Source of the DNA: Rhodospirillaceae bacterium | Lineage (GTDB): Bacteria; Pseudomonadota; Alphaproteobacteria; Dongiales; Dongiaceae | Reading direction: 5' to 3' | NCBI GenBank assembly: GCA_008012315.1 | Contig: SSEL01000014.1 | Coordinates: 1 to 64,000, forward strand | DNA: 64,000 nt | Shown: positions 26,174-34,950 of the stretch, in pieces | Numbering within the stretch: the stretch's first letter is position 1 | How the letters are laid out: every line of letters begins with the position of its first letter | Position numbers and translations under genes: made by a program | The notes under the pieces: model-generated | What the model saw: the letters and a program-made list of their open reading frames with translations, nothing else | The model's database searches: none | What the model was told of the DNA's origin: nothing

Positions 26174-26842
26174 GTGACACAGGATCTTTTCACCAAGGTC
26201 GATCACTATATCGACTCTCTCTTCGTTCCCGACGATTCCATTCTGGCGGACGTCCTGCAATCCACCAAGAACGCGGATATGCCGCAGATCCAGGTCTCGG
26301 CCAGCCAGGGGAAACTGCTCTACCTGTTTGCCAAGCTGACCGGTGCGAAGCGTATCCTGGAGCTCGGCACGCTCGCCGGCTTCAGCACCATCTGGATGGC
26401 GCGCGCCCTGCCGGCGGATGGTAGATTGCTGACCTTGGAATACAGCGAAAGGCATGCCGAGGTGGCGCTTGGCAATCTGCAGCGGGCCGGGCTTGATGAC
26501 TGTGTCGAGGTCATTGTCGGCCCGGCACTGGAAACCCTGCCGCAACTGGCGGCACGCGACGAAGCGCCGTTCGATATGGTGTTCATCGATGCGGATAAGA
26601 ACAATTATCCGGCCTATCTCGATCTCGTAGTGAAGCTGACCCGGCCCGGCGGTCTCATCCTCGCTGATAATGTGGTGCGCGCTGGAAGCGTTCTCGCCCC
26701 GGATCAGGGGGACGATGCAGCGCGCGGCGCGCGGATCTTCAATGAAAAGCTGGCCGACGACCCGCGGCTGGAAGCGGTGGTCATGCAGGTGGTGGGTGAG
26801 AAGGGACATGACGGCCTCGCCATCGCCCGCGTAAAGGCTTAG
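26174..26842 (+). CDS. Class I SAM-dependent O-methyltransferase (caffeoyl-CoA type)
   Basis: A 222-residue methyltransferase: SAM-binding motif RILELGTLAGFSTIWMARAL at about residues 60-79, acidic motif LLTLEYSERHAEVA, and metal-site region DMVFIDADKNNYPAYLDL with RPGGLILADNV. This is the pattern of the COMT/CCoAOMT-like family that methylates catechols. The start is GTG 26174, preceded by AGGAGC. It follows the cytochrome fusion gene by 13 bases. Its stop TAG begins the intergenic repeat at 26840-26946. Confidence 0.9.
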   Translation: MTQDLFTKVDHYIDSLFVPDDSILADVLQSTKNADMPQIQVSASQGKLLYLFAKLTGAKRILELGTLAGFSTIWMARALPADGRLLTLEYSERHAEVALGNLQRAGLDDCVEVIVGPALETLPQLAARDEAPFDMVFIDADKNNYPAYLDLVVKLTRPGGLILADNVVRAGSVLAPDQGDDAARGARIFNEKLADDPRLEAVVMQVVGEKGHDGLAIARVKA

Positions 26843-26946
26843 AACATGTCCGCGTTTCGTTGAATCATGGACATGTTCCATCTCTGTATTATTTCGCATT
26901 TTCTTCACGCGAACCGGTGCCCACTTCGCTCGAAAATGCTTTAGCG
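26840..26946. repeat. Palindromic intergenic repeat element between convergent genes
   Basis: Two hairpins: GAACATGTCC/GGACATGTTC (26842-26851 and 26869-26878, perfect) and GCATTTTC/GAAAATGC (26896-26903 and 26932-26939, perfect) with an inner GCGAA/TTCGC. The second half contains the GAACCGGTGCCCACTTCGCT type of core that I know from intergenic repeats common in rhizobia and relatives. It fills the gap between convergent genes and overlaps the upstream stop codon, as the element at 5483-5617 does. It is non-coding. Confidence 0.75.
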
Positions 26947-26953
26947 CCTTCTG

Positions 26954-27469
26954 TCAGATCGGCCGTTGCAGGAAGACGCGATGCTCATCGGCGAGGCCCC
27001 TGGCGCGATGATGCTCGCGAATGGCCAAGTGGCCGGGCCCGAGATCGGCCTCGGCCATATCGTTGAAGCCGAGACGCCGATAATAGGGCGCGTTCCAGGG
27101 AACGGCGCGGAAAGTTGAGAGGGTAAGGCACGGCAGACCCAGAGCCGCGCTGCGTTTGGCGACATCATCGATCAATCGCGCCGCCAGCCGGTGACCGGCA
27201 TGGGCCGGCAGGACGTCGATTTCCTCGATATAGGCGGCACCGTCGACGGGCGAAAAGATCACGGCGGCGACCGGCAGGCCGCCGTGATCGATCACGATCA
27301 GGCGGCCATCGGCGACGCGTTCCGAAAGGGTGGCGGCATCGGTTGGCTCGTCTTCGGTGATCCAGGCCATGCCGATATCGATGAACCGGGCCGCGGCAAG
27401 CCGCTCGACCTCACGTACCGCCTCGATGTCGTCAAGCCGGCCGGTGCGCAGATGATATGGGCCGGTCAA
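26954..27469 (-). CDS. GNAT family N-acetyltransferase
   Basis: About 171 residues with the GNAT fold: an N-terminal HLRTGRLDDIEAVREVERLA, the acetyl-CoA-binding strand and loop EEIDVLPAHAGHRLAARLIDDV, and WNAPYYRRLGFNDM. There is no ATG; TTG 27469 has GGGAG seven bases upstream, and TTG 27487 immediately after the upstream stop is the alternative. It is the last gene of a yajQ-hypothetical-GNAT operon. The acceptor substrate is unknown. Confidence 0.85.
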   Translation of the reverse strand: MTGPYHLRTGRLDDIEAVREVERLAAARFIDIGMAWITEDEPTDAATLSERVADGRLIVIDHGGLPVAAVIFSPVDGAAYIEEIDVLPAHAGHRLAARLIDDVAKRSAALGLPCLTLSTFRAVPWNAPYYRRLGFNDMAEADLGPGHLAIREHHRARGLADEHRVFLQRPI

Positions 27470-27487
27470 ATGCCGTCTCCCGCTCAA

Positions 27488-27832
27488 TCAGTGATGCGAT
27501 TGATGCAGGATCTCGTCCTTGAGGCCGGTATCGTAATCGGCGCCGGCCGGTGTCAGGACGCAGCCCATGGGATAAAGCGACTGGATCAACCCCTTGCGCT
27601 GCAAAGCCGCCCAGGCAGCTTCATTGGCGAGGCCGGAGGCATCGCGTGATCGCACGACATAGTGGCCGAGATGGAAGTGATCGCCATGCGGATGGGGCAG
27701 GCGGCTGATCATGATATGGCCGGGTTCATCCGCCGGGCTGGCATAGCCCTCCATCTTGGCCAGTTCCTGGAAGAGCGTCAGGGTCTTGAGCTGAAGCGGG
27801 TTGAGCTTCAAGGGATTTAGTTTTGGCGGCAT
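27488..27832 (-). CDS. Conserved-type hypothetical protein in the yajQ operon
   Basis: A 114-residue soluble protein beginning MPPKLNPLKLNPLQLKTLTLFQELA, with a His-rich middle (PHPHGDHFHLGHYVV) that could bind metal. I know similar short proteins in alphaproteobacteria but no function. It lies 23 bases after yajQ and 18 bases before the GNAT start, so it is co-transcribed with both. Confidence 0.75.
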   Translation of the reverse strand: MPPKLNPLKLNPLQLKTLTLFQELAKMEGYASPADEPGHIMISRLPHPHGDHFHLGHYVVRSRDASGLANEAAWAALQRKGLIQSLYPMGCVLTPAGADYDTGLKDEILHQSHH

Positions 27833-27855
27833 TGCCGGAGTCCTTTGCTGGATAC

Positions 27856-28344
27856 TCAGTCTCGGAAATTGACGAATTGCAGCGGCTGTTCGATCTTGAG
27901 GCCGCGAACGAAGGCGATGGCCTCCTGCAGCTCATCCTTCTTCTTGCCGGTGACGCGCAGTTCATCACCTTGGATGGAGACCTGGACCTTCATCTTGGAG
28001 TCCTTGATCTCCTTGACGATCTTCTTGGCCAGGGTCTGGTCGATGCCCTGCTTGATCACTACTTCCTGGCGCAGCGAATTGCCGGTCGCTTTCTGCGGGT
28101 CCTTGAACTCAAGGGCGCCGGCATCCAGCTTGCGCCGGGTGATGTAGACTTTCAGCAATTCCTGCATCTGCTTCAATTTGAGATCGTCGTCGGCATTGAC
28201 GGTGATGATCTCTTCCTTGCGTTCGATGCTGCAAACCTTGGCGCCCTTGAAGTCGAAACGGGTGCCGATTTCGCGCACGACGCCCTGGACGGCATTTTCA
28301 ACTTCCGACAGATCGGTTTTCGAGACGATATCGAAGCTCGGCAT
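27856..28344 (-). CDS. yajQ: YajQ family nucleotide-binding protein
   Basis: A 162-residue protein made of two ferredoxin-like repeats, full family length: MPSFDIVSKTDLSEVENAVQ at the N-terminus, RFDFKGAKVCSIERKEEIIT, and VRGLKIEQPLQFVNFRD at the C-terminus. YajQ proteins bind nucleotides; one in Xanthomonas is a cyclic-di-GMP-responsive co-regulator, which is interesting given the EAL protein at 32874. It heads a three-gene operon. Confidence 0.96.
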   Translation of the reverse strand: MPSFDIVSKTDLSEVENAVQGVVREIGTRFDFKGAKVCSIERKEEIITVNADDDLKLKQMQELLKVYITRRKLDAGALEFKDPQKATGNSLRQEVVIKQGIDQTLAKKIVKEIKDSKMKVQVSIQGDELRVTGKKKDELQEAIAFVRGLKIEQPLQFVNFRD

Positions 28345-28451
28345 CGCATCCTCCGGCGGTCAATTAATGAGAATCGGCGGCAATCTGCCATATTCGGCGC
28401 TTCCTGGCCAGACGCCGGGGGACCGGCCTATACTGTGGCCGGAGGCTGCAT

Positions 28452-29225
28452 ATGGGATATCTGCTACGGTTGGCCGGATTGATGTTCCTCTGTCTGCTGT
28501 CGCCGGGTGTGCAGGCGGCAGAACTGACGGCTGCCGAGGTGCGGGCGGCATTGTCAGGGGCGGCGGCGGGGCAGGGCGCCGATCTGTCGGGAAAATCGCT
28601 GGCCGGCCTGGACCTGCGACATCTGAATTTCAGCAAAGCAGATCTGAGCGGTGCAGACCTGACCGGCGCCAATCTCTCGGCTGCCGATCTGCGCGGCGCC
28701 AAACTGGTTGGCGCCAATCTCACGGATGCCGACCTCGCGCAGGCGAAACTCAACTTCGCCTGGATCATGCGCACCAATTTCACCCGGGCGGATCTTTCCG
28801 GTGCAATCCTGGAAACGCTGGTCGTCTCTCAGGGCATGGAGACACGGCCTGAGGAGGCGGCCATATTTGCCGGCGCCAAACTGGTTGGCGCCCGCATCAT
28901 GGCCCGGTTCAGCCTGGATGATATGCGCGGTGCCGATCTGTCGGGAATCATGGCCTCGGCCGATATGAGAAACCAATCCATGGGGCTGATCCGGACCGAT
29001 TTCTCGCAGGCGAATCTCGAGGACGCGCGCTTTCGGGGCGCGTCCTTGGCTTATGCGAAATTCCACTTTAGCAAATTGCGGAACGCGGATTTCACCGGGG
29101 CCGATCTCAGCCAGGCCGATTTTACCGGCGCCTATCTGACCGGTGCGGATTTCACCGGCGCCAAACTGGTGGGCACGAAATTCGATGCTGCCGTGCTGAC
29201 GGATGTGAAGGGATTGCACCCCTGA
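28452..29225 (+). CDS. Exported pentapeptide repeat protein
   Basis: A 257-residue protein with a signal peptide (residues 1-23, LLRLAGLMFLCLLSPGVQAAEL) followed by two blocks of pentapeptide repeats of the A(D/N)LxX type, for example ADLSGADLTGANLSAADLRG and ADFTGADLSQADFTGAYLTG, forming a right-handed beta-helix. The blocks are separated by about 60 less regular residues. GGAGG lies seven bases before ATG 28452. The export signal points to a periplasmic role rather than gyrase protection. Confidence 0.88.
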   Translation: MGYLLRLAGLMFLCLLSPGVQAAELTAAEVRAALSGAAAGQGADLSGKSLAGLDLRHLNFSKADLSGADLTGANLSAADLRGAKLVGANLTDADLAQAKLNFAWIMRTNFTRADLSGAILETLVVSQGMETRPEEAAIFAGAKLVGARIMARFSLDDMRGADLSGIMASADMRNQSMGLIRTDFSQANLEDARFRGASLAYAKFHFSKLRNADFTGADLSQADFTGAYLTGADFTGAKLVGTKFDAAVLTDVKGLHP

Positions 29226-29316
29226 CGACGGGAAATCCCGGCTGGATTGCAAGAAGACAAGGCATTATCAATCGGCTACCATGTGCCGGAATTCAGGGTA
29301 GGTATTTTTCGTTATC

Positions 29317-30312
29317 ATGACACGACAGCAGCCTCGCCGATTGGCGATCCGGCATGAAAGCTGGCCGATCGCCGGCACCTTCACGATATCTCGCGGCAGC
29401 AAGACCAGTGCAGAGGTCGTCGTCGTCGAATTGACCGAGGATAAGGTCGTTGGGCGGGGCGAATGCGTTCCCTATGCCCGCTACGGCGAGAGCATCGATC
29501 AGGTCATGGCGGCCATTGAGAGTCACCGGGCAGCGCTGGAGGAAGGCGCTGATCGCCAGGCCGTCGCCGATCTGCTGCCGGCCGGCGCGGCGCGGAATGC
29601 CGTGGACTGTGCGCTTTGGGATCTTGAGGCGAAAAGGCAGGAAAAACCGGTCTGGAAACTGGCGCGGCTGAAGGAGCCCCGGCCGCTGATGACGGCCTAT
29701 ACCATCAGTCTCGCCGACCCGGACGAAATGGCGCTGAATGCCGCCAAGAACCTGCACCGGCCCTTGCTGAAATTGAAGCTGAGCGGAGCCCAGGATATCG
29801 ACCGGGTCCGGGCGGTCAGCGCGGCGGCGCCACAGTCCCGCCTGATCGTTGATGCCAATGAGGGCTGGTCGGTCGACGATTACAGGAAACTGGCGCCGCA
29901 ATTGCGGGCGCTCAATGTGATTCTGATCGAGCAACCTTTTCCGGCCGATGACGACGAAGCCTTGCGCGATCTTGAGAAGCCGATACCGGTCTGTGCCGAT
30001 GAAGCATGCCATGGCCGGGCCGGTTTGGATCGGCTGGCCGGCAAATACCAGGCCGTAAACATCAAGCTGGATAAGACCGGCGGCCTGACGGAGGCACTGG
30101 CTTTGGCCAAGGCGGCACGGGAACAGGGCTTCCAGATCATGGTGGGTAGCATGGTGGGGACGTCCCTCGGCATGGCCCCGGCCTTCCTTGTCGGCCAGCA
30201 GGCATCCCTGATCGACCTCGACGGACCATTGTTGCTGGCCGAGGATCGCTCGCCGGGCTTCGCTTATACCGGCAGCTTGATGCAGCCCGCCGACCGGGAA
30301 CTCTGGGGGTAA
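29317..30312 (+). CDS. Dipeptide epimerase (L-Ala-D/L-Glu epimerase type, enolase superfamily)
   Basis: A 331-residue enolase-superfamily enzyme. Expected catalytic and metal residues are visible: KLKLSG (Lys pair on strand 2), DANEGW, IEQPF and CADEA (metal ligands on strands 3-5), and NIKLDKTGGL (Lys on strand 6). The pattern matches dipeptide epimerases such as YcjG, which recycle murein peptides. It heads an apparent operon with a BenE-type transporter (33 bases) and folD (22 bases more); the functional link is not obvious. The ribosome binding site is weak. Confidence 0.9.
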   Translation: MTRQQPRRLAIRHESWPIAGTFTISRGSKTSAEVVVVELTEDKVVGRGECVPYARYGESIDQVMAAIESHRAALEEGADRQAVADLLPAGAARNAVDCALWDLEAKRQEKPVWKLARLKEPRPLMTAYTISLADPDEMALNAAKNLHRPLLKLKLSGAQDIDRVRAVSAAAPQSRLIVDANEGWSVDDYRKLAPQLRALNVILIEQPFPADDDEALRDLEKPIPVCADEACHGRAGLDRLAGKYQAVNIKLDKTGGLTEALALAKAAREQGFQIMVGSMVGTSLGMAPAFLVGQQASLIDLDGPLLLAEDRSPGFAYTGSLMQPADRELWG

Positions 30313-30345
30313 TTTCGGGGGCAGTTGAAAGAAACGGAAGCGCAA

Positions 30346-31548
30346 ATGGGGGGCAGTGACGTCGCGGCGATCGAAACGCCGGCTTATCCAAAAAGCATCT
30401 GGCCGGCCGTTGTCGCCGGCATTCTGACGGCTTTCGTCGGCTATGCCAGCTCTTTCACCGTCGTCCTGCAGGGCTTGCAGGCCGTCGGTGCAACGCCAGG
30501 GCAGGCGACATCCGGGTTGATCGCGGTCGGAACGGCGATGGGTGTTGCCGCGATCGTTCTGGCGCTGCGCTATCGCATGCCGATCAGCATCGCCTGGTCA
30601 ACGCCGGGGGCTGCGCTGTTGGCGTCGACCGGGGCAGTGGCCGGCGGCTTCGGGGCGGCGTGCGGCGCCTTCATTGCCTGCGGCGTGCTGATCATCATCG
30701 CCGGGCTCTGGAAGCCCTTCGGCAAATTGGTGTCGAGCATTCCGGCGGTCCTGGCGAATGCCATGCTGGCCGGCGTGCTCTTCGGCCTCTGCATCGCACC
30801 GTTTCATGCCATTGCGCAAATTCCCGATCTGGCGCTGCCGGTGGTGCTGGCCTGGGCGGTGATGGCGAGATTCAAGCGTCTCTATGCAGTACCTTTCGCC
30901 GTCCTGGTGGCGGTGATCGCGCTTATCCTGGGCGGTGTGCCGGATCTATCGATGGGCAATTCGTTCTGGCCGCAGGTTGAACTGGTCAGCCCGTCTTTCT
31001 CGTGGAACGCCATTTTCAGCATCGGCCTGCCGCTGTTCCTTGTCACCATGGCGTCACAAAATATTCCCGGCCTCGCCGTGTTGCGCGCCTTTGACTATCA
31101 TCCGCCGGCGAGCCCGCTTTTCGTTTCCACAGGCATTGCCTCTTTGCTGTCGGTTCCATTCGGTGGCTATACCGTCAACCTGGCTGCCATCACGGCCGCG
31201 CTGTGCGCGGCGCCGGACGCACATCCGGATCCGTCCAAGCGGTATATTGCTGCTGTCGTTGCCGGTACGGTCTATGTCGCCTTCGGTGCTTTTGCCGGCG
31301 TGGCAGCCAGCTTTATTAGTGTTTCGCCGCCGATCCTGATCCAGGCTGTGGCAGGGTTGGCTTTGCTCGGCGCTTTCGGTTCGGCAATGAGCGGGGCATT
31401 GCAGAACCCATCCGAGCGCGAGGCGGCGGTGATCACTTTCCTCGCAACGGCATCCGGTATGTCGATCGGCGGGATCGGATCGGCATTTTGGGGACTGGTC
31501 GCCGGTGGGTTTGTTATGGCACTACATCGCTGGCGCAAGGCAGCTTGA
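30346..31548 (+). CDS. BenE family (benzoate/H+ symporter type) transporter
   Basis: A 400-residue inner-membrane protein with about 12 hydrophobic segments, matching BenE: VVAGILTAFVGYASSFTVVLQGLQAVGATPGQ, ISIAWSTPGAALLAS and the late MASQNIPGLAVLRAF. GGAAG six bases before ATG 30346 fixes the start. BenE proteins import benzoate, but no aromatic genes adjoin it, so another carboxylate is possible. It sits between the dipeptide epimerase and folD in the same direction. Confidence 0.9.
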   Translation: MGGSDVAAIETPAYPKSIWPAVVAGILTAFVGYASSFTVVLQGLQAVGATPGQATSGLIAVGTAMGVAAIVLALRYRMPISIAWSTPGAALLASTGAVAGGFGAACGAFIACGVLIIIAGLWKPFGKLVSSIPAVLANAMLAGVLFGLCIAPFHAIAQIPDLALPVVLAWAVMARFKRLYAVPFAVLVAVIALILGGVPDLSMGNSFWPQVELVSPSFSWNAIFSIGLPLFLVTMASQNIPGLAVLRAFDYHPPASPLFVSTGIASLLSVPFGGYTVNLAAITAALCAAPDAHPDPSKRYIAAVVAGTVYVAFGAFAGVAASFISVSPPILIQAVAGLALLGAFGSAMSGALQNPSEREAAVITFLATASGMSIGGIGSAFWGLVAGGFVMALHRWRKAA

Positions 31549-31570
31549 GTAGGGTTTTGGGGTAGAGAGT

Positions 31571-32479
31571 ATGGTAAACAACCAGATCATCGACGGGCGT
31601 AAGGTCGCCAATGGCATCCTTGCCGAATTGGCCGATCAGGTGGCCGATTTGAAGAAGGCCGGCTGGGGGCCGAAGCTGAATTCCATCACCATTGGCGATG
31701 TCGATGCGGTCCAGCTTTATGTGCGTAACCAGAAACGCTCGGCTGAAAAAGCGGGGTTGCTGTTCGAAGAACACCATTTCCCGGCCGACACCACCCAGGA
31801 GCAGATGCTGGCGGCGATTTCAGCCATGAATGCCGATCCGCGCGTGACCGGGATCATCCTGCAGCGCCCGGTGCCGCACCACCTCTCCATCAAGCAATTG
31901 CAGGCGTCGATCCATCCGCTGAAAGACGTGGAGGGTATGCATCCGGCGTCGATCGGCAACATTGTCTATAACGAAGTGGAGCTTGGGCCTTGCACGGCCA
32001 TGGCGTCCGTGGAGTTGCTCAAGTGCACGGGATTGAAGCTCGCCGGCCTGGAAGTGGTGGTGGTCGGCCATTCCGAAATCGTCGGCAAGCCGATCGCGTT
32101 CCTGCTCATGTCGGAAGGGGCGACGGTTACGGTCTGCCATCACATGACGCGCAATCTCTCGGTTCATAGCCGGCGCGCCGATGCCCTGTTCGTGGCGGTC
32201 GGCAAGGCCGGCCTGATTTCCGGCGACATGGTGAAGCCGGGTGCTGCCGTCATCGATATCGGCATCAATCAAATCACCTTGCCGGATGGCAGCACCAAGG
32301 TCGTCGGCGATGTCGACTATGATTCCATTCTCCCGGTTTGCGGCTGGATCACGCCGGTGCCGGGCGGTGTGGGGCCTGTCACTGTCGCGGTGTTGCTGCG
32401 CAATGCGGTGATCGGCGCCCAGCGGCAGCGCAAGCATTATGAGCGCCTGTTCGGTAGCAATCCAACTGCGGCGCAGTGA
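31571..32479 (+). CDS. folD: FolD-type methylene-THF dehydrogenase/cyclohydrolase with altered active site
   Basis: A 302-residue protein aligned over its length with FolD, which interconverts methylene-, methenyl- and 10-formyl-tetrahydrofolate. The NADP domain is intact (GHSEIVGKPIAFLL, DIGINQ, TPVPGGVGPVTV). In the folate site, however, Y50-V-R-N-Q54 has glutamine where E. coli FolD has its catalytic Lys54 (YVASK), Ser47 is Val, and VQLPLP reads LQRPVP; only Asp of KDVEG is kept. Lys55 is adjacent and might compensate. This may be a dehydrogenase-only paralogue rather than the housekeeping enzyme. It is third in the epimerase-benE operon. Confidence 0.9.
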   Translation: MVNNQIIDGRKVANGILAELADQVADLKKAGWGPKLNSITIGDVDAVQLYVRNQKRSAEKAGLLFEEHHFPADTTQEQMLAAISAMNADPRVTGIILQRPVPHHLSIKQLQASIHPLKDVEGMHPASIGNIVYNEVELGPCTAMASVELLKCTGLKLAGLEVVVVGHSEIVGKPIAFLLMSEGATVTVCHHMTRNLSVHSRRADALFVAVGKAGLISGDMVKPGAAVIDIGINQITLPDGSTKVVGDVDYDSILPVCGWITPVPGGVGPVTVAVLLRNAVIGAQRQRKHYERLFGSNPTAAQ

Positions 32480-32497
32480 CGTTTCCATTGTTGTTCG

Positions 32498-32528
32498 GCA
32501 GATGATGGATGAGATATCCGTCATCTGC
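32498..32528 (+). terminator. Probable terminator after folD
   Basis: GCAGATGA and TCATCTGC pair perfectly and continue through TGGAT/ATCCG to a short loop, about 13 base pairs. The T-run that follows (TCTTTC) is modest. Confidence 0.55.
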
Positions 32529-32873
32529 TCTTTCAGACGAATGCCGCTTTTTTGTCCAGCTTTGCGCGCCGGCCTTCCGCCTGAATCGCCAAGCCCAAGC
32601 GTCTTTCGGGCTCTCGAATTTTCAAGTGAAATCATGGTGATAGGCCGTCATGTGGCTTAGGTCATGGCGGCTGCATATTATCTTATGCTAGGTTGATGGC
32701 AATATTTACGCAACTATTGCGATCCCAGCGTAAGGCTCTGTTAAGATTTACTGCCTAGTTTTATGCTTGAATTGTTCTCGGCGGGTTTCTCGACGCGATA
32801 GCCGGCTGGTCGTCTTCAAATAAAGGCGGATCGATTGGGGGAGCGTAAGATGCCTGCAGAAGGCTTCGGCTGA
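32529..32873. other. Intergenic region upstream of the EAL protein gene
   Basis: About 345 bases with no supported gene. The second half is AT-rich relative to the surroundings (around 32660-32770) and is the likely promoter region of the EAL gene. I saw no clear operator or RNA structure. Confidence 0.5.
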
Positions 32874-34934
32874 ATGGCACAAGAGCTTATTCTTATCGCC
32901 GACGACACGGGTGAACTTGCAGGGCTCGGCGACGAGCTTCGACATGCGGGTAGCAACGTTCTTTTCATCAATGATGCCGAAGACATTGATGAACAGTTGA
33001 ACGATGCCTCGCCGGCGATCGATCTTCTTCTTTTGAATGGCCAGGGCAATATCGATGCTTTGACATTGCTGCGCCGCTTGCGTGCGACGGAGCGCCATGA
33101 TGATCTGGCGATAATCCTGGCCTTCCCAACCGACGCTGATGATCTGATGACGGATGCGATCATCGCCGGGGCGAACGATTGCATCGCCTTGCCGGTGAGC
33201 ATGAAACTGGCCATGGCGCGGTTGCAGCAGGAAATGCGGCATCATCGCGCCATCGTCGAAGGCCGCGAACAGCGTCAACGTTTCGATCTGGTCGTCGTTG
33301 GATCCGGCGATGGAATCTGGGACTGGCGGCTCGACAGTAACAGTCTTTATTTTTCACCGCGCCTGCTGGAGCTTTTGGGCTGTTCACAAGAGCGCCGGCC
33401 AAAAGGCGTCGACGAATGGATCGAGCTGGTCCATCCAGACGACATGGAGATGGTCAAGCGCGAGCTGCGCAATCATCTGGAGGGCATTTCGCTCAGCTTC
33501 CGCGTCGAATGCCGGATGCAGCACCGCAACCATGCCTATCGATGGTTTCTGCTGCGCGGCGCATCGCAGCATGATGAATTCGGCAAAGTTATCCGGGTGG
33601 CCGGCTCGCTGATCGATATCAGCGAACGCAAACTGACCGACCCGATGACGGGACTGCCGAACCGTTTGGTGCTGCATGACCGGATCAGCCAGGCGATCCT
33701 GCGCAGCCGCCGCCGGAGAGGCGAGAAGTTCGGCATCATCATGCTGCAGAGCGATCGTTATGAGGTGATGCGGGCAGCCTATGGCCAGGCGTTCTGCGAC
33801 CAGGCACAGAAATATATGGCGCAACGCATATCGCAGTCCCTGCGCACGACGGATACGCTCACCGCCATCAGCGAGAACACGATGTGTGTTCTGGTCGATG
33901 CCATGCGTGACGAGCCAGATCTGCTGCGCGTCGCCCGCCGTTTGCGGGCTTCGGCCGAAGAGCCGATGATCCTGAACCAGGAAACCCTGATGATGACGCT
34001 CAGCCTCGGCATGGCCGAGGGGCAGCCGGAGCATCAGAATGCCGAAGAACTGCTGAAAGAGGCAACGGCAGCCTTGAATGCGGCCCGGTTGCAGGGCAGC
34101 GGCCAGGAGGCAATCTTCGATGCCGATTCGCAGCAGCGATCGAAGGAACGGCTGCGGCTTGAAGCCGATCTGCACCTGGCCTTGCGCCGTGACGAATTAC
34201 GGGTGCACTACCAACCGATCATCAATTTTGCCGATGGCCGCCTGGCGGGATTCGAGGCGCTGTTGCGCTGGGTGCATCCCACGCGGGGCCTGATTTCACC
34301 GGCCGACTTCATTCCAATGGCAGAACAAACGGGGCTGATCGTGCCGGTTGGCGCCTGGGTCCTGCAAACCGCAGCCCGGCAGATTCGCCAATGGATCGAT
34401 GACGGCGCGCCGGAAAATCTCTTCGTCAGCGTCAATGTTTCCAGCCGCCAACTTGAAGGCGGTGATCTTGCCGGCATCGTGCAGCAGGTCTTGACGGAAT
34501 ATCAGCTATCGCCGGTCAGCCTGCGCCTGGAGCTGACGGAAAGCGCTATCATGCAAGATGTCACGGCGGCGCGCGAGCTGCTGGGCAAGCTGCGGGATAT
34601 CGGCTGCGGGTTGCTGTTGGATGATTTTGGCACCGGCTATTCCTCGCTCAGCCTGTTGCAGGGCCTGCCGATCGATGTGCTCAAGATCGATCAGAGCTTC
34701 ATCAAGTCGATGCGCCACGATCGGGCCGGTGTGCGCATGGTCGAAGCGATCGTGCACCTGGCACGGCTCTTCGATCTCAAGGTCGTGGCCGAGGGCATTG
34801 AGGACGAACAGGATGAACGCCTGGCGCGGGCCTGCGGTTGCGATTTCGGCCAGGGTTGGCTGTTCGGCAAGCCGCGGCTGGCGGCGGATTGCGCGGATCT
34901 GCTGCACCCGCCCTTAGCCGCAGCCAGCGGGTAA
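32874..34934 (+). CDS. Pseudo-receiver / PAS / degenerate GGDEF / EAL protein (probable cyclic-di-GMP phosphodiesterase)
   Basis: A 686-residue signalling protein. Residues about 4-120 resemble a response-regulator receiver, but the phosphoacceptor position reads LLLLNGQGN (Asn for Asp) and the conserved Lys near the end is missing (CIALPVS). Residues about 135-250 are a PAS/PAC domain (GDGIWDWRLDSNSLYFSPRL). The GGDEF domain (about 255-410) keeps DPMTGLPNR but has ISENT in place of GGDEF. The EAL domain (about 425-680) is intact: FEALLRW, NVSSRQ, LELTES, DDFGTGYSS, LKIDQSF, AEGIE and FGQGWLFGKP. It should hydrolyse cyclic-di-GMP, with sensory input through PAS and no phosphorylation. Confidence 0.92.
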   Translation: MAQELILIADDTGELAGLGDELRHAGSNVLFINDAEDIDEQLNDASPAIDLLLLNGQGNIDALTLLRRLRATERHDDLAIILAFPTDADDLMTDAIIAGANDCIALPVSMKLAMARLQQEMRHHRAIVEGREQRQRFDLVVVGSGDGIWDWRLDSNSLYFSPRLLELLGCSQERRPKGVDEWIELVHPDDMEMVKRELRNHLEGISLSFRVECRMQHRNHAYRWFLLRGASQHDEFGKVIRVAGSLIDISERKLTDPMTGLPNRLVLHDRISQAILRSRRRRGEKFGIIMLQSDRYEVMRAAYGQAFCDQAQKYMAQRISQSLRTTDTLTAISENTMCVLVDAMRDEPDLLRVARRLRASAEEPMILNQETLMMTLSLGMAEGQPEHQNAEELLKEATAALNAARLQGSGQEAIFDADSQQRSKERLRLEADLHLALRRDELRVHYQPIINFADGRLAGFEALLRWVHPTRGLISPADFIPMAEQTGLIVPVGAWVLQTAARQIRQWIDDGAPENLFVSVNVSSRQLEGGDLAGIVQQVLTEYQLSPVSLRLELTESAIMQDVTAARELLGKLRDIGCGLLLDDFGTGYSSLSLLQGLPIDVLKIDQSFIKSMRHDRAGVRMVEAIVHLARLFDLKVVAEGIEDEQDERLARACGCDFGQGWLFGKPRLAADCADLLHPPLAAASG

Positions 34935-34950
34935 CGCTGAGCGCGTCATA

